Source: Microbacteriaceae bacterium (GTDB lineage Bacteria > Actinomycetota > Actinomycetes > Actinomycetales > Microbacteriaceae). From it: a stretch of 64,000 nucleotides of DNA. Below the pieces are notes generated by a model that was given only the letters and a program-made list of their open reading frames with translations, was not told the origin of the DNA and ran no database searches. The translations under genes were made by a program, and so were the position numbers. The stretch lies in contig JACMPQ010000098.1 in NCBI GenBank assembly GCA_014377425.1, forward strand, positions 1 to 64,000, read 5' to 3'. Below, one piece after another: positions 8,390-16,951 of the stretch (positions are counted from its first letter, which is position 1; each line of letters begins with the position of its first letter).

Positions 8390-9114
8390 CCGTGCTTGGT
8401 AGAGGTGGGCTTATTAAAGGTGGCGTTTTGCTTCCCGCCCGACGCGAAGAGATTGAATTGCAGACCTCCGATGGGCTCACCCTCGTCGGCGAACTCGCGC
8501 TGCCGCTGGATCGTGAGCCGGTGGCCACGTTGGTGACGCTGCATCCGCTGCCCACCGCCGGCGGCTTCATGGACTCGCACATCATCCGTAAGGCCGCGGC
8601 ACGTCTCCCCGCCCAAGCCGACCTCGCCGTTCTGCGATTCAACTTTCGCGGCACCTCCTCGCCCCGTGGACTCTCGGAGGGTGTCTTCGGGGAGGGAATC
8701 GCCGAAGAGCACGATCTCGCCGCCGCTATGAGATTTGTGGCCGAGCGCGCTTTGCCCCATCCGTGGTTGGTCGGTTGGTCTTTTGGTACCGAGGTTGCTT
8801 TGAAGTTCGGGCTGAGCCATGCCATCGAGGGGGCAATTTTGCTGTCGCCGCCACTTCACCGCACCAGTGCTGCCGAAGTGGAGGCGTGGGCGGGCAGCGG
8901 CAAGCGGGTGGTTGCTGTCATCCCGGAACTCGACACCTACCTGCGCCCGCCCGAGGCGGCCGAGCGATTCGCGGCGATCGCCGAAGCGGAGCTCGTACCG
9001 GTGATCGGTGGCAAGCACCTGTGGGTGGGGGAGGCCCAAACGCATCGCGTGCTGACCGAGATCGTGGCACGGGTGAATCCCGGCGCTCTCCCACTTTCCG
9101 ACAGCTGGCTCTGA
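8386..9114 (+). CDS. Alpha/beta hydrolase
   Basis: 242-aa alpha/beta hydrolase of the type with motif LHPLPTAGGFMDSH near residue 50. The nucleophile elbow is GWSFGTE (Ser near 137) and the likely catalytic His is in GGKHLWVGE near 217. Substrate unknown. I chose ATG 8386, which overlaps the upstream stop as ATGA, over the track start at 8359. The next gene is convergent. Confidence 0.85.
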   Translation: MTVLGRGGLIKGGVLLPARREEIELQTSDGLTLVGELALPLDREPVATLVTLHPLPTAGGFMDSHIIRKAAARLPAQADLAVLRFNFRGTSSPRGLSEGVFGEGIAEEHDLAAAMRFVAERALPHPWLVGWSFGTEVALKFGLSHAIEGAILLSPPLHRTSAAEVEAWAGSGKRVVAVIPELDTYLRPPEAAERFAAIAEAELVPVIGGKHLWVGEAQTHRVLTEIVARVNPGALPLSDSWL

Positions 9115-9152
9115 CTTTCGCTGACAGCTAACCCTCGCTGAATGGGAGAGGC

Positions 9153-10202
9153 TCAACGCAGGTTCTGCCGCGGAACAAACACCTGTTTGACGATCAATTG
9201 CACGGATGCCGCAATCGGGATCGCCACGAGGGCCCCCAAGATTCCTAGCAGGGTGCCGCCGGCGAGGGCCGCGATCACCACGATCACGCCGGGCACCTGC
9301 ACCGCTCGATTCATGATGCGCGGGTTGATGACGTATGCCTCAATCTGCATGTAGACGAGGTAGTAGCCCGCCACCCAGAACACGGCCGGCGTGCCGTTGA
9401 ACAGCAACACGGCCAGGGTGATCACGACCGAGGCGGAGATCGTGCCGACCAGCGGGATTAGCGAACCGATGAAGGCGACGAAGGCTAACAGCGCGGAGTA
9501 GTCGGCACGCACGAAGAAGGTCAACACAATGAACGACAGCACGCCGTTGATCAGGGCGAGAGTCACCTGCCCGACAACGTAGCGGCCCACCGACTGGCTG
9601 ATCTGCTCCGAGAGGTCGGCGAAACGCACCCGCTTCGAGGCCGGTACCAGACGGTAGACCCCCCGCTTCAGGCTGGCCAGCGAGGCGATGAAATACAGGG
9701 TGAGGATCAGGATGATGGCCGCACCGGTGACCCCAGAGAGCACTCCGAGCCCGGCCTTGAGCACGCCACCACCTAGATTGCTCAGGAACGCCGGATCCTG
9801 CGCGCTGGCAATGGCACTGGTCAGCACCTTGTCCACCGGCAGCCACGGGACGCTGGAGCGAAGATTTCGCAGAAGGCTCTGATCGTTGATTCCTTGAATC
9901 AGCGATGGAATTTGCCCGATCAGATTTTGAATCTCATTGCTGATTACTGGCACGAGCGCGAGTACGAGCCCGGTGAACACCGCCAAGACTGCGATGAGAA
10001 CGATCATGATCGCGAGCGGGCGTTTGATGCTCTTCGATTCCAGCCAGGTAACCAGCGGATCCAGTCCGAGGGCAATGAAAATGGCCGCGCCCACGTAGGT
10101 CAAGATCGTGGCCAGTGAGGTGAGGGCATCGCCGATAGCCATGGCGACCAGCACGCCGAGACCTCCCAGAAGCCCCAAACGGAACGCGTTATGAATTCTC
10201 AT
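9153..10202 (-). CDS. AI-2E family transporter (PerM-type permease)
   Basis: 349-aa membrane protein with about eight hydrophobic segments: a pair near residues 10-45, one at 62-85, a soluble loop, then the C-terminal bundle starting ILILTLYFIASL, with FIGSLIPLVGT, GYYLVYMQIEAYVINPRIM and GGTLLGILGALVAIP. These are signatures of the AI-2E exporter/UPF0118 family, whose substrates vary (autoinducer-2, ions). AGAGG upstream of the ATG. Substrate here unknown. Confidence 0.9.
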   Translation of the reverse strand: MRIHNAFRLGLLGGLGVLVAMAIGDALTSLATILTYVGAAIFIALGLDPLVTWLESKSIKRPLAIMIVLIAVLAVFTGLVLALVPVISNEIQNLIGQIPSLIQGINDQSLLRNLRSSVPWLPVDKVLTSAIASAQDPAFLSNLGGGVLKAGLGVLSGVTGAAIILILTLYFIASLASLKRGVYRLVPASKRVRFADLSEQISQSVGRYVVGQVTLALINGVLSFIVLTFFVRADYSALLAFVAFIGSLIPLVGTISASVVITLAVLLFNGTPAVFWVAGYYLVYMQIEAYVINPRIMNRAVQVPGVIVVIAALAGGTLLGILGALVAIPIAASVQLIVKQVFVPRQNLR

Positions 10203-10247
10203 GGTTTCTGACCTCTGCTGAAATTTGCGACTTGCCCTAACCGATTT

Positions 10248-11603
10248 TTAGTCAGAGACGGATCTCTCTGCGTGGCTGAGAACTCCGCGAAGACTTTCGA
10301 AGTAGCCGGCTACGGCTTCCCGTTCGATCTTAATCTTCGCGAGTCGGTCTTCGGCATCCGACACGAGTGTGTCCGAGCGGTTCACGGCGTCGCTGATCAT
10401 TGCTTTCGCCCGAGCCTCGGCATTGGCCAAAATCTCGGCGGCAGTGGTGTCGGCGCTGTGGCGCTGCATTTTGGCTTCGTCGCGTAACCGCTCATCGAGA
10501 TCATCCGATTCGCTCTGCTTCTGGGCGGTATAGGCCACGGCCTCCGTCAGCTGGCGATTGGCATCTTCGAGGTAGCGCTGCATTTGGGCTACCGACTCTT
10601 GGTGCTGGGTCAACAACTCCCGCTCGGCTTCGTCTCGTCGGGAGGTTAACTCCACGTTCAGGTCGGTGCGACCCTGCTCAACCTCCCGGGCAATCATCGC
10701 TCGGGTTTGGTCTTTCTCGGCGGCGAGCTGCGCACGGCTGACTTCGGCTTCGCGGGTGAGGTCGGCCCGGCGCTGCTCGGCCTCCCGCGCAAGCTCGGCC
10801 CGGGTCACGATTACGGTGGCGTTGAGTTCGGTGGTGGTGGTTTCTGCCAGTTGGCGCAGAGCCTCGCTCTGTTCGGCAACCTCCCGTGCCAGGTCGCCGC
10901 GCTGCTTTTCACACACGCTGTTGAAGTCTGCCCGGCCATGCTCGGTGTCGCGGGCCAATTGGGAGGCCTGCTCACGGGCCTCGCCGACCTCGTGCAATGC
11001 AACCGCTCGGACCTCGGCAGACTCGCGTTCGGCTTCGGCGCGAAATGCGGCCGATTCCCGCTTGGTGGTGGCGCGGGCCTCCGCCGCCTCCGTGGCCACG
11101 GCTCCGCGAATTGCGGCCGCTTCCCGGAGGGCCACAGCCGTGAGCGATTCGGCGGCCGTTCGCGCACGGTTGATCCGTTCTTCGGCCTCCTGTTCGGCTT
11201 CGGTGAGGATGGCGGCTGCACGGGCCGCAGCCTGCTCCAATAGCGTCGCGGTGGATTCTGCTGCCTCGCTCCGCAGGTGCTGCGTCTCCAGGCGCACCGC
11301 GGTGCGCAGCATTTCGGCGTCGACATCCGCTTGGCCGATCAGCCGGGTGGACTGCTCTTCGGCGACGCGAAGGATGCTCTCGAGTTTTGTACCGAGACCG
11401 CTGTAGGTAGGGGTACCGGTTTCCAGTACCTCAGCCTCGAGATCTTTAACCGAGGCGGCCAGCCGTTTCACTTCACGGGTGGCATCCGCTCGATCGGCGT
11501 TGGCCTTGATCAGTTCCCGACGAAGTTCCTGCACCGCCTTATCGACCTCGTCACGGCTGTAGCCGCGCATCGCGATGCTGAATGTCTCGTCGTCGGTTGC
11601 CAC
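10248..11603 (-). CDS. Long coiled-coil protein with DivIVA-like N-terminus
   Basis: 451 aa, starting with a short DivIVA-type motif (AMRGYSRDEVDKAVQEL) followed by continuous coiled coil rich in Ala, Glu and Arg to the C-terminus. Such proteins in actinobacteria act as scaffolds for polar or septal growth (Scy or DivIVA relatives); the specific role is inference. GTG start with GGGAGA 5 nt upstream. It is divergent from the large membrane protein gene; the 283-bp gap between them contains a TATTCT box near 11741 but nothing else I can name. Confidence 0.8.
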   Translation of the reverse strand: MATDDETFSIAMRGYSRDEVDKAVQELRRELIKANADRADATREVKRLAASVKDLEAEVLETGTPTYSGLGTKLESILRVAEEQSTRLIGQADVDAEMLRTAVRLETQHLRSEAAESTATLLEQAAARAAAILTEAEQEAEERINRARTAAESLTAVALREAAAIRGAVATEAAEARATTKRESAAFRAEAERESAEVRAVALHEVGEAREQASQLARDTEHGRADFNSVCEKQRGDLAREVAEQSEALRQLAETTTTELNATVIVTRAELAREAEQRRADLTREAEVSRAQLAAEKDQTRAMIAREVEQGRTDLNVELTSRRDEAERELLTQHQESVAQMQRYLEDANRQLTEAVAYTAQKQSESDDLDERLRDEAKMQRHSADTTAAEILANAEARAKAMISDAVNRSDTLVSDAEDRLAKIKIEREAVAGYFESLRGVLSHAERSVSD

Positions 11604-11886
11604 GATGTCTCCCTCGATTCCGCGGTGCCGATGGGTTAACCGCGACGTGCTGACGTACTGTACCGAGTTTAGCCAGAGGGCTGATCGTAGGTTTCGGTGC
11701 GATCTTGAGCCCTCCGATTGGGTTCGTTCAGGGGCATCCGCTATTCTTTACTGTCTTTGTCTGTTGCTACCCGTGGTCAGATTGACCTCGGAACTCCCTG
11801 TTTGCTCTGCTGTGAACGGTCGCTCTACGAACGCGACGCTCGGAGTGGGCCAGTAATCTGGCCCGGCATCACGAAAGGAGTCGTTC

Positions 11887-13668
11887 GTGCGCTTTATTTT
11901 TGCCCTTTTCAGCTTCGTCGTTGCCCTCGGACTCTTCGGTGTCGGTTTCGCTCAGCGCACCTTCCTCAGCGGACCGGAATCTTTCACCGCGTCGACGGTG
12001 TCGCTCACCGGCAACGCCGTCACCATCATTGATGGCGCTACCCTCACCGCGTTGGCCGGGCGGCAGACCCTGAGCTTGGCCGGGTCCGCGGCTATCGTTG
12101 CCGCCTACGGGCGAAGCACCGATGTTCGTGCCTGGCTGGGCGACACACGCCACACCACGATCAACTACGACGCGGCGAACAAGAAACTTGTTTCCCGCGA
12201 TCTGCCCGGAGTTGCGACGACGGTTCCCACCCCCGTCGGCTCGGATCTGTGGCTCGGCGAATTTACCGGCAGAAAGAGGCTGAACATACCGCTGACCGTA
12301 CCGAAAGAGATGTCGGTAATCATCGTTTCCGATGGAACCGCGAGCGCACCGTCAACCGTCGCCATCTCCTGGCCACTGAACAACCGCACGCCGTGGTCTG
12401 TGCCCCTGATGTTGGCGGGTGCGCTGGTATTGCTGGTGTCGCTGGGGCTGCTGGTGTGGGCACTCATCCACCGTCGCCGCACCCGCGGACCGCGACGCAA
12501 GAGCATTCGCGGAACTAAGGCGCCCCGGATGCCCCGTCGCCCACGCCGGCGCGTCTACCGGGCCACCACACCAAGCGTGCTGCCGGTGGTCCGGGGTCGT
12601 CGTTCGACCCGGCGAATGCTGGCGGCCGGGCCGATTGTTTTGGTCTCGGTTCTGTTGAGCACCGGTTGTGCATCGTTGTCGCCGGCGGCGACGTCACCGA
12701 TTGCCGTGCCATCGCCGTCGGGCAGCGGCGCCGGCAAGGGGGGTGCTGCGGTGATCGAGCATCTGCCAGTGGCAGTCGTCGGGCAGATTCGCACCATCGT
12801 GGCCTCGATTGCGGCGATTGCGGTGGCCGGGGATATTTCAATGGACCCGAAGACACTCGCACCGCGTTTTACCGGGCCGGCGCTGGCCGAACGTGCCGGA
12901 AACTATGCCGCCCGGAGCAAGGACAGCGCCTATGCGGCCCCCGTGGTCATCCCGGCCGGACCGGTGAAGGTCACCCTGCCGCAGCAGGCTGTTCCCCAAC
13001 CCAACTCTTGGCCGAGAGCCATTTTCACGGTGGTGCAGTCCACCGCCGTGCCGGCGGTCGCACCCATTGCCCTGATACTCATTCAACAAACTCCGCGTGA
13101 AAACTACAAGGTGCACTACGAGATCGCACTGTCGGCCGCCCTGCCGGTGCTGGCTCCGGAGGGTATCGGAGCTCCACGACTCAGCGCCGACACCAAGCTG
13201 CTGTCGCTGGCGCCGGAGAAATTGATTCCGGCCTACCTTGACGTGGTGTCGCAGGGGGCCGCGAGTGTGGCGGCTCCCCTCTTCGACCTCAGCAAAGACA
13301 CCGCTCTCGCCGAGGTGGGAATTGACAAACAGAACGCGGTGAAGGCCGGTCTGCCAGCGAAACTGGCGGGCAGCTTTGTCACCGCGGCGGGTGCGGAATC
13401 GGTCATCGCGCTCGGCTCAAATGCGGCCGGCGCGCTGGTGGCGGCAAATATCATCCAATCGGAGACGGTCACTCCTACGAGTCCCGGCGATACCGCCAAC
13501 CCGACCGGTGCGGTGAAATCTCTTTCCGGCGTTGCCGGCACCACCAAGGGCACTGTGGCCGAGTACGACTATCAGTTGCTGTTCTATATCCCCCCGATCG
13601 GAAGTACCGAAAAGATCACCCTGCTTGGTTTCAGCGGGGGCATCGTGAACGCGAAAGAGGTTCCATGA
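11887..13668 (+). CDS. Large membrane protein with internal lipobox-like segment
   Basis: 593 aa, family not recognised. Seen in order: an N-terminal hydrophobic signal or anchor (residues 1-22), an exported beta-rich part, a membrane segment at about 175-197, a strongly basic Arg-rich stretch (200-245), then a second hydrophobic segment ending LLSTGC near 264, which looks like a lipobox, and a long Ala/Pro/Val-rich exported-looking C-terminal half. It may be a fusion of a membrane protein and a lipoprotein; an in-frame ATG at 12616 could start the second half separately. GTG start preceded by GAAAGGAG. It overlaps the next gene by 4 bp. Confidence 0.75.
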   Translation: MRFIFALFSFVVALGLFGVGFAQRTFLSGPESFTASTVSLTGNAVTIIDGATLTALAGRQTLSLAGSAAIVAAYGRSTDVRAWLGDTRHTTINYDAANKKLVSRDLPGVATTVPTPVGSDLWLGEFTGRKRLNIPLTVPKEMSVIIVSDGTASAPSTVAISWPLNNRTPWSVPLMLAGALVLLVSLGLLVWALIHRRRTRGPRRKSIRGTKAPRMPRRPRRRVYRATTPSVLPVVRGRRSTRRMLAAGPIVLVSVLLSTGCASLSPAATSPIAVPSPSGSGAGKGGAAVIEHLPVAVVGQIRTIVASIAAIAVAGDISMDPKTLAPRFTGPALAERAGNYAARSKDSAYAAPVVIPAGPVKVTLPQQAVPQPNSWPRAIFTVVQSTAVPAVAPIALILIQQTPRENYKVHYEIALSAALPVLAPEGIGAPRLSADTKLLSLAPEKLIPAYLDVVSQGAASVAAPLFDLSKDTALAEVGIDKQNAVKAGLPAKLAGSFVTAAGAESVIALGSNAAGALVAANIIQSETVTPTSPGDTANPTGAVKSLSGVAGTTKGTVAEYDYQLLFYIPPIGSTEKITLLGFSGGIVNAKEVP

Positions 13669-14600
13669 GTACCCTTCCCCCGTCTGCTGCCAGCCTCCGT
13701 GGCGCCGTAGATCTCTCCTCGCTCCTGCGTAAGCCCGAGGCATCCGGCACAGAAACCGGTGCCGGCGTGGGCGGTGCCGCGGTGCAGGTCGCATCCCTCG
13801 TGGTGGACGTTACCGACGCCACATTCGGACAGGTGTTGGAACTGTCGAAGACGGTGCCGGTTATTGTCGAACTGCACGCGGGTGAACCGACGGCGTCGCT
13901 GGAGAAGCTCGTGATCTCCTTCGCGGGTCGTTTGGTGCTCGCCTCAATCAACGCAACCACAAACCCGCAACTGCAGCAGGCGTTTACCGCCGAGGTTGTT
14001 CCGACCGTGGCGGCTCTTGTGGGTGGACGCCCGCTGGCGCTCTACGAGGGTGCGCTTCCCGAGGCCGACGCGCGGGCCGTTCTCGATCAGGTGTTGGTGA
14101 TCGCCGGGCAGAACAACGTCGTCGGAGCAGTTTCGGTTGAGGATTCGGACGCCGTCGCGGCAGTCGGCCTGCCAGTGGAGGTCCCCCTCCCGCCGTTCCA
14201 TCAGGAGGCCTACGACGCCATCGATCGTGGCGACTATCCCGCGGCCATCGCGGCCTACACCACGGCCATCGCCCAGGATCCGCGCGACGTGCTGGCCGTG
14301 GCGGGACTCGCTCAGGTGTCGCTGCTCAACCGTCTTTCCGGGCGCACGGCGGTAGATATTAGAAACATCGCCGGGGCGAACCCTACCGAGCTCGATGCGC
14401 AGCTTGCGGTGGCCGACCTCGACCTCTCGGGAGGTCACCTGGAGGACGCCTTCGACCGACTGCTCACCCTGTTCGTGTCGCTCGATCAAGACGGCAAAAA
14501 CGCCGTGCGCACCCGCATGCTGGAATATTTCGAGGTGGCCGGAGCGGATGACCCGCGAGTGGGTGCCGCCCGCCGCCGGCTCACCACGCTGCTCTACTAG
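13665..14600 (+). CDS. Thioredoxin-fold/TPR co-chaperone-like protein (YbbN-type)
   Basis: 311 aa. Residues about 45-150 resemble a thioredoxin fold, but the usual CxxC active site is replaced (VELHAGEPTASLEK), so no redox activity is expected. Residues about 175-300 carry tetratricopeptide-like helices (AYDAIDRGDYPAAIAAYTTAIAQDP). Actinobacterial YbbN-like proteins have this two-part build and act as chaperone-like partners. It overlaps the preceding gene as ATGA and is closed by a strong bidirectional terminator. Confidence 0.85.
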   Translation: MSTLPPSAASLRGAVDLSSLLRKPEASGTETGAGVGGAAVQVASLVVDVTDATFGQVLELSKTVPVIVELHAGEPTASLEKLVISFAGRLVLASINATTNPQLQQAFTAEVVPTVAALVGGRPLALYEGALPEADARAVLDQVLVIAGQNNVVGAVSVEDSDAVAAVGLPVEVPLPPFHQEAYDAIDRGDYPAAIAAYTTAIAQDPRDVLAVAGLAQVSLLNRLSGRTAVDIRNIAGANPTELDAQLAVADLDLSGGHLEDAFDRLLTLFVSLDQDGKNAVRTRMLEYFEVAGADDPRVGAARRRLTTLLY

Positions 14601-14610
14601 GTTTCGCAGA

Positions 14611-14646
14611 AACGACCCCGTTGTGCGCTGGCAACGGGGTCGTTTT
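14611..14646. terminator. Bidirectional terminator between the YbbN-type gene and glgB
   Basis: 13-bp perfect stem AACGACCCCGTTG / CAACGGGGTCGTT with an 8-nt loop and T/A flanks, serving the two convergent genes. Confidence 0.88.
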
Positions 14647-14671
14647 CACGGGTGAGCTCGAATTTTCTGGG

Positions 14672-16951
14672 CTACGAGCGCCGCAGCTTCAACCACAACC
14701 CGCCCAGTGGCGGCACGGTGAGGGTGGCGGATGCCGGTCGCCCGGCCCATGGTTCGTTGCTCGCGGTGATCGAGCCGTAGTTACCGACACCCGACCCCCC
14801 GTAGACCTCGGCATCGGTGTTGAGCAGCTCGTCCCACACTCCGGCCATCGGCAGCCCGATCCGGTAATCGTTGATCGGATTGCCGGAGAAGTTCATCACC
14901 ACGGCGATTGGTTGACCGTCGTGTGACCAGCGCAGGAAAGAGACGAGGTTGAGCTCGGCAGCAGAACTGTCCACCCACTCGAATCCTGCCGGATCGTTGT
15001 CTTGCTCCCACAGGGCGGGTTCGGATCGGTAGACCCGGTTCAGCTCGGTGACCAGGGTGAGGAGTCCGCGATGCACCGGCTGATCGAGAATCCACCAGTC
15101 GAGTCCGCGCTGCTCTGACCACTCCGAGGGCTGACCGAATTCTTGGCCCATGAACAGCAGCTGCTTACCGGGATGCGACCACATGAAGGCGTAGTACGCA
15201 CGCAGGTTCGCCAACTTTTGCCATTGATCGCCGGGCATCTTGTGCAGCATCGAGCCCTTGCCGTGTACCACCTCGTCGTGACTGATCGGCAGCAAAAAGT
15301 TCTCTGTGTACTGGTACACCATGCTGAAGGTGATCTCGTTGTGATGGTACGAGCGGTGCATCGGGTCTTCTTCGATGTAGCGCAGGCTGTCGTTCATCCA
15401 GCCCATATTCCACTTGATGCCGAAGCCGAGGCCACCGGTGGAGGTGGGCCTCGTGACGCCTGGCCAGGCGGTAGATTCTTCGGCGATCACCATAATTCCG
15501 GGGCTGCGCTTGTAGGCGGTGGCGTTCACCTCCTGCAAAAAGCTGATGGCTTCGAGGTTCTCGCGCCCGCCAAACTTGTTTGGCTCCCACTCGCCGGTCT
15601 CGCGCGAGTAGTCGAGGTAGAGAATCGAGGCGACCGCGTCGACCCGCAGGCCGTCGATATGAAATTCTTCGAGCCAGTACAGGGCGTTGGCCACCAAAAA
15701 GTTGCGTACCTGCGAATCTCCGAAGTTGAAGATGTAGGTGCCCCAGTCCATCTGTTCACCGCGGCGTGGGTCGGAGTGCTCGTACAGGGACTCGCCGTCG
15801 AAGCGGGCCAGAGCCCACTCGTCTTTCGGAAAATGCCCGGGAACCCAGTCCATGATCACGCCGATGCCGGCATTGTGCAGGCTGTCGATCAGGAAGCGCA
15901 GGTCATCCGGATGCCCGAAACGGCTGGTCGGTGCAAAGTAGCCGGTGACCTGATACCCCCAGGAGCCGCCGAAGGGATGCTCCGCCAGCGGCATGAACTC
16001 CACGTGGGTGAATCCGGTCTCCAGCACGTAATCGACCAGCTGTTCGGCGAGTTCGCGGTAGCCAAGACCCGGACGCCACGAGCCGACGTGGAGTTCGTAG
16101 ATGCTCAGCGGGGCGAGGTGGGGGTCGTGGGCTGCGCGCTTCGTGAGCCAGGCGGCATCCGTCCATTCGTAGCTGTTTTCTCCCACGATGGAGCCGGTGG
16201 CCGGGGGAACCTCGGTGAAGCGCGCCATCGGGTCGGCGCGGGACACCCACTCCCCGTATTGGGTCAGTAACTCGAATTTGTAGATGGTGCCGGGCTCCAG
16301 GGCAGGCACGAAAAGTTCCCAGACGCCGTTATCGTCGAGGCGGCGCATGGCGTGGCCGGCGCCGCTCCAGCCGTTGAACTCACCGATGACCCGCGCTGCC
16401 TGAGCGTGCGGAGCCCACACGCTGAATGAGGTACCGGCGACGCTCTCGTGGGGGCGGAAGTGTGCGCCCAAGACCGTCCACAGTTGTTCGTGGCGTCCCT
16501 CGCCGAAGAGGTAGAGATCCGTGTCGCCCACCGAGGAAACAAAACGGTAGGGGTCATCCGCAATCCAACTGGAGCCTTCGGCGTAGCTGGTTTCCAAGGT
16601 GTAGGGCTGACCGGTGCCCGGAGCGAAGCCCTGCCAGAGGCCCTCCGCAATATGGTTCAGAGTGATTTTCGTGCCGTCGGGTTGAATCGCGGTGACCTTC
16701 TCGGCGAGTGGTCGCAGCGCTCGAATCACAAAGCCGCTGCCGAGGGCGTGCTGGCCCAGGGTTTCGTGCGGGCGCGGGTGTCGCCCCTGGCTGATTGCCG
16801 AGATCAGCCCCGAGTGAAGCTCGGGCAGTGCAGGTGCAGGTGCAGATGCAGGTGCAGATGCAGGTGCTGGTGCAGATGCCGGCTGCGGCAGCGCCGGGGT
16901 AGGGGTGGATAGCGCCGGGGGCATTTTTCCGGGAGGAGTGGTGTTGGACAT
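14672..16951 (-). CDS. glgB: 1,4-alpha-glucan branching enzyme
   Basis: GH13 branching enzyme introducing alpha-1,6 branches in glycogen. 759 aa with a tandem N-terminal CBM48 layout and the (beta/alpha)8 barrel. Visible motifs are DWVPGHFPKDEWAL, the nucleophile region DGLRVDAVASILYLDYSR, the acid EESTAWPG, and LPISHDEVVHGKGSM. The N-terminus begins with about 45 residues of Ala/Pro repeats encoded by a 6-bp DNA repeat, absent from typical enzymes. ATG 16951 is chosen over TTG 16954; AAAGGTGA lies upstream. Its start overlaps the glgE stop by one base (TGATG), so glgE-glgB are coupled. Confidence 0.96.
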   Translation of the reverse strand: MSNTTPPGKMPPALSTPTPALPQPASAPAPASAPASAPAPALPELHSGLISAISQGRHPRPHETLGQHALGSGFVIRALRPLAEKVTAIQPDGTKITLNHIAEGLWQGFAPGTGQPYTLETSYAEGSSWIADDPYRFVSSVGDTDLYLFGEGRHEQLWTVLGAHFRPHESVAGTSFSVWAPHAQAARVIGEFNGWSGAGHAMRRLDDNGVWELFVPALEPGTIYKFELLTQYGEWVSRADPMARFTEVPPATGSIVGENSYEWTDAAWLTKRAAHDPHLAPLSIYELHVGSWRPGLGYRELAEQLVDYVLETGFTHVEFMPLAEHPFGGSWGYQVTGYFAPTSRFGHPDDLRFLIDSLHNAGIGVIMDWVPGHFPKDEWALARFDGESLYEHSDPRRGEQMDWGTYIFNFGDSQVRNFLVANALYWLEEFHIDGLRVDAVASILYLDYSRETGEWEPNKFGGRENLEAISFLQEVNATAYKRSPGIMVIAEESTAWPGVTRPTSTGGLGFGIKWNMGWMNDSLRYIEEDPMHRSYHHNEITFSMVYQYTENFLLPISHDEVVHGKGSMLHKMPGDQWQKLANLRAYYAFMWSHPGKQLLFMGQEFGQPSEWSEQRGLDWWILDQPVHRGLLTLVTELNRVYRSEPALWEQDNDPAGFEWVDSSAAELNLVSFLRWSHDGQPIAVVMNFSGNPINDYRIGLPMAGVWDELLNTDAEVYGGSGVGNYGSITASNEPWAGRPASATLTVPPLGGLWLKLRRS
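16827..16880. repeat. 6-bp repeat encoding the Ala/Pro N-terminus of GlgB
   Basis: About nine copies of (G/A)TGCAG in a row, in frame; each pair adds two residues to an Ala/Pro/Ser tract. Confidence 0.8.

Noticed and set aside
10666-11406. Plus-strand Ser/Arg/Ala-rich ORFs over the coiled-coil gene
   Set aside because: Shadow of the repetitive heptad coding sequence on the minus strand.
15143-16270. 375-aa plus-strand ORF inside glgB
   Set aside because: Antisense of a highly conserved enzyme, no start signal.
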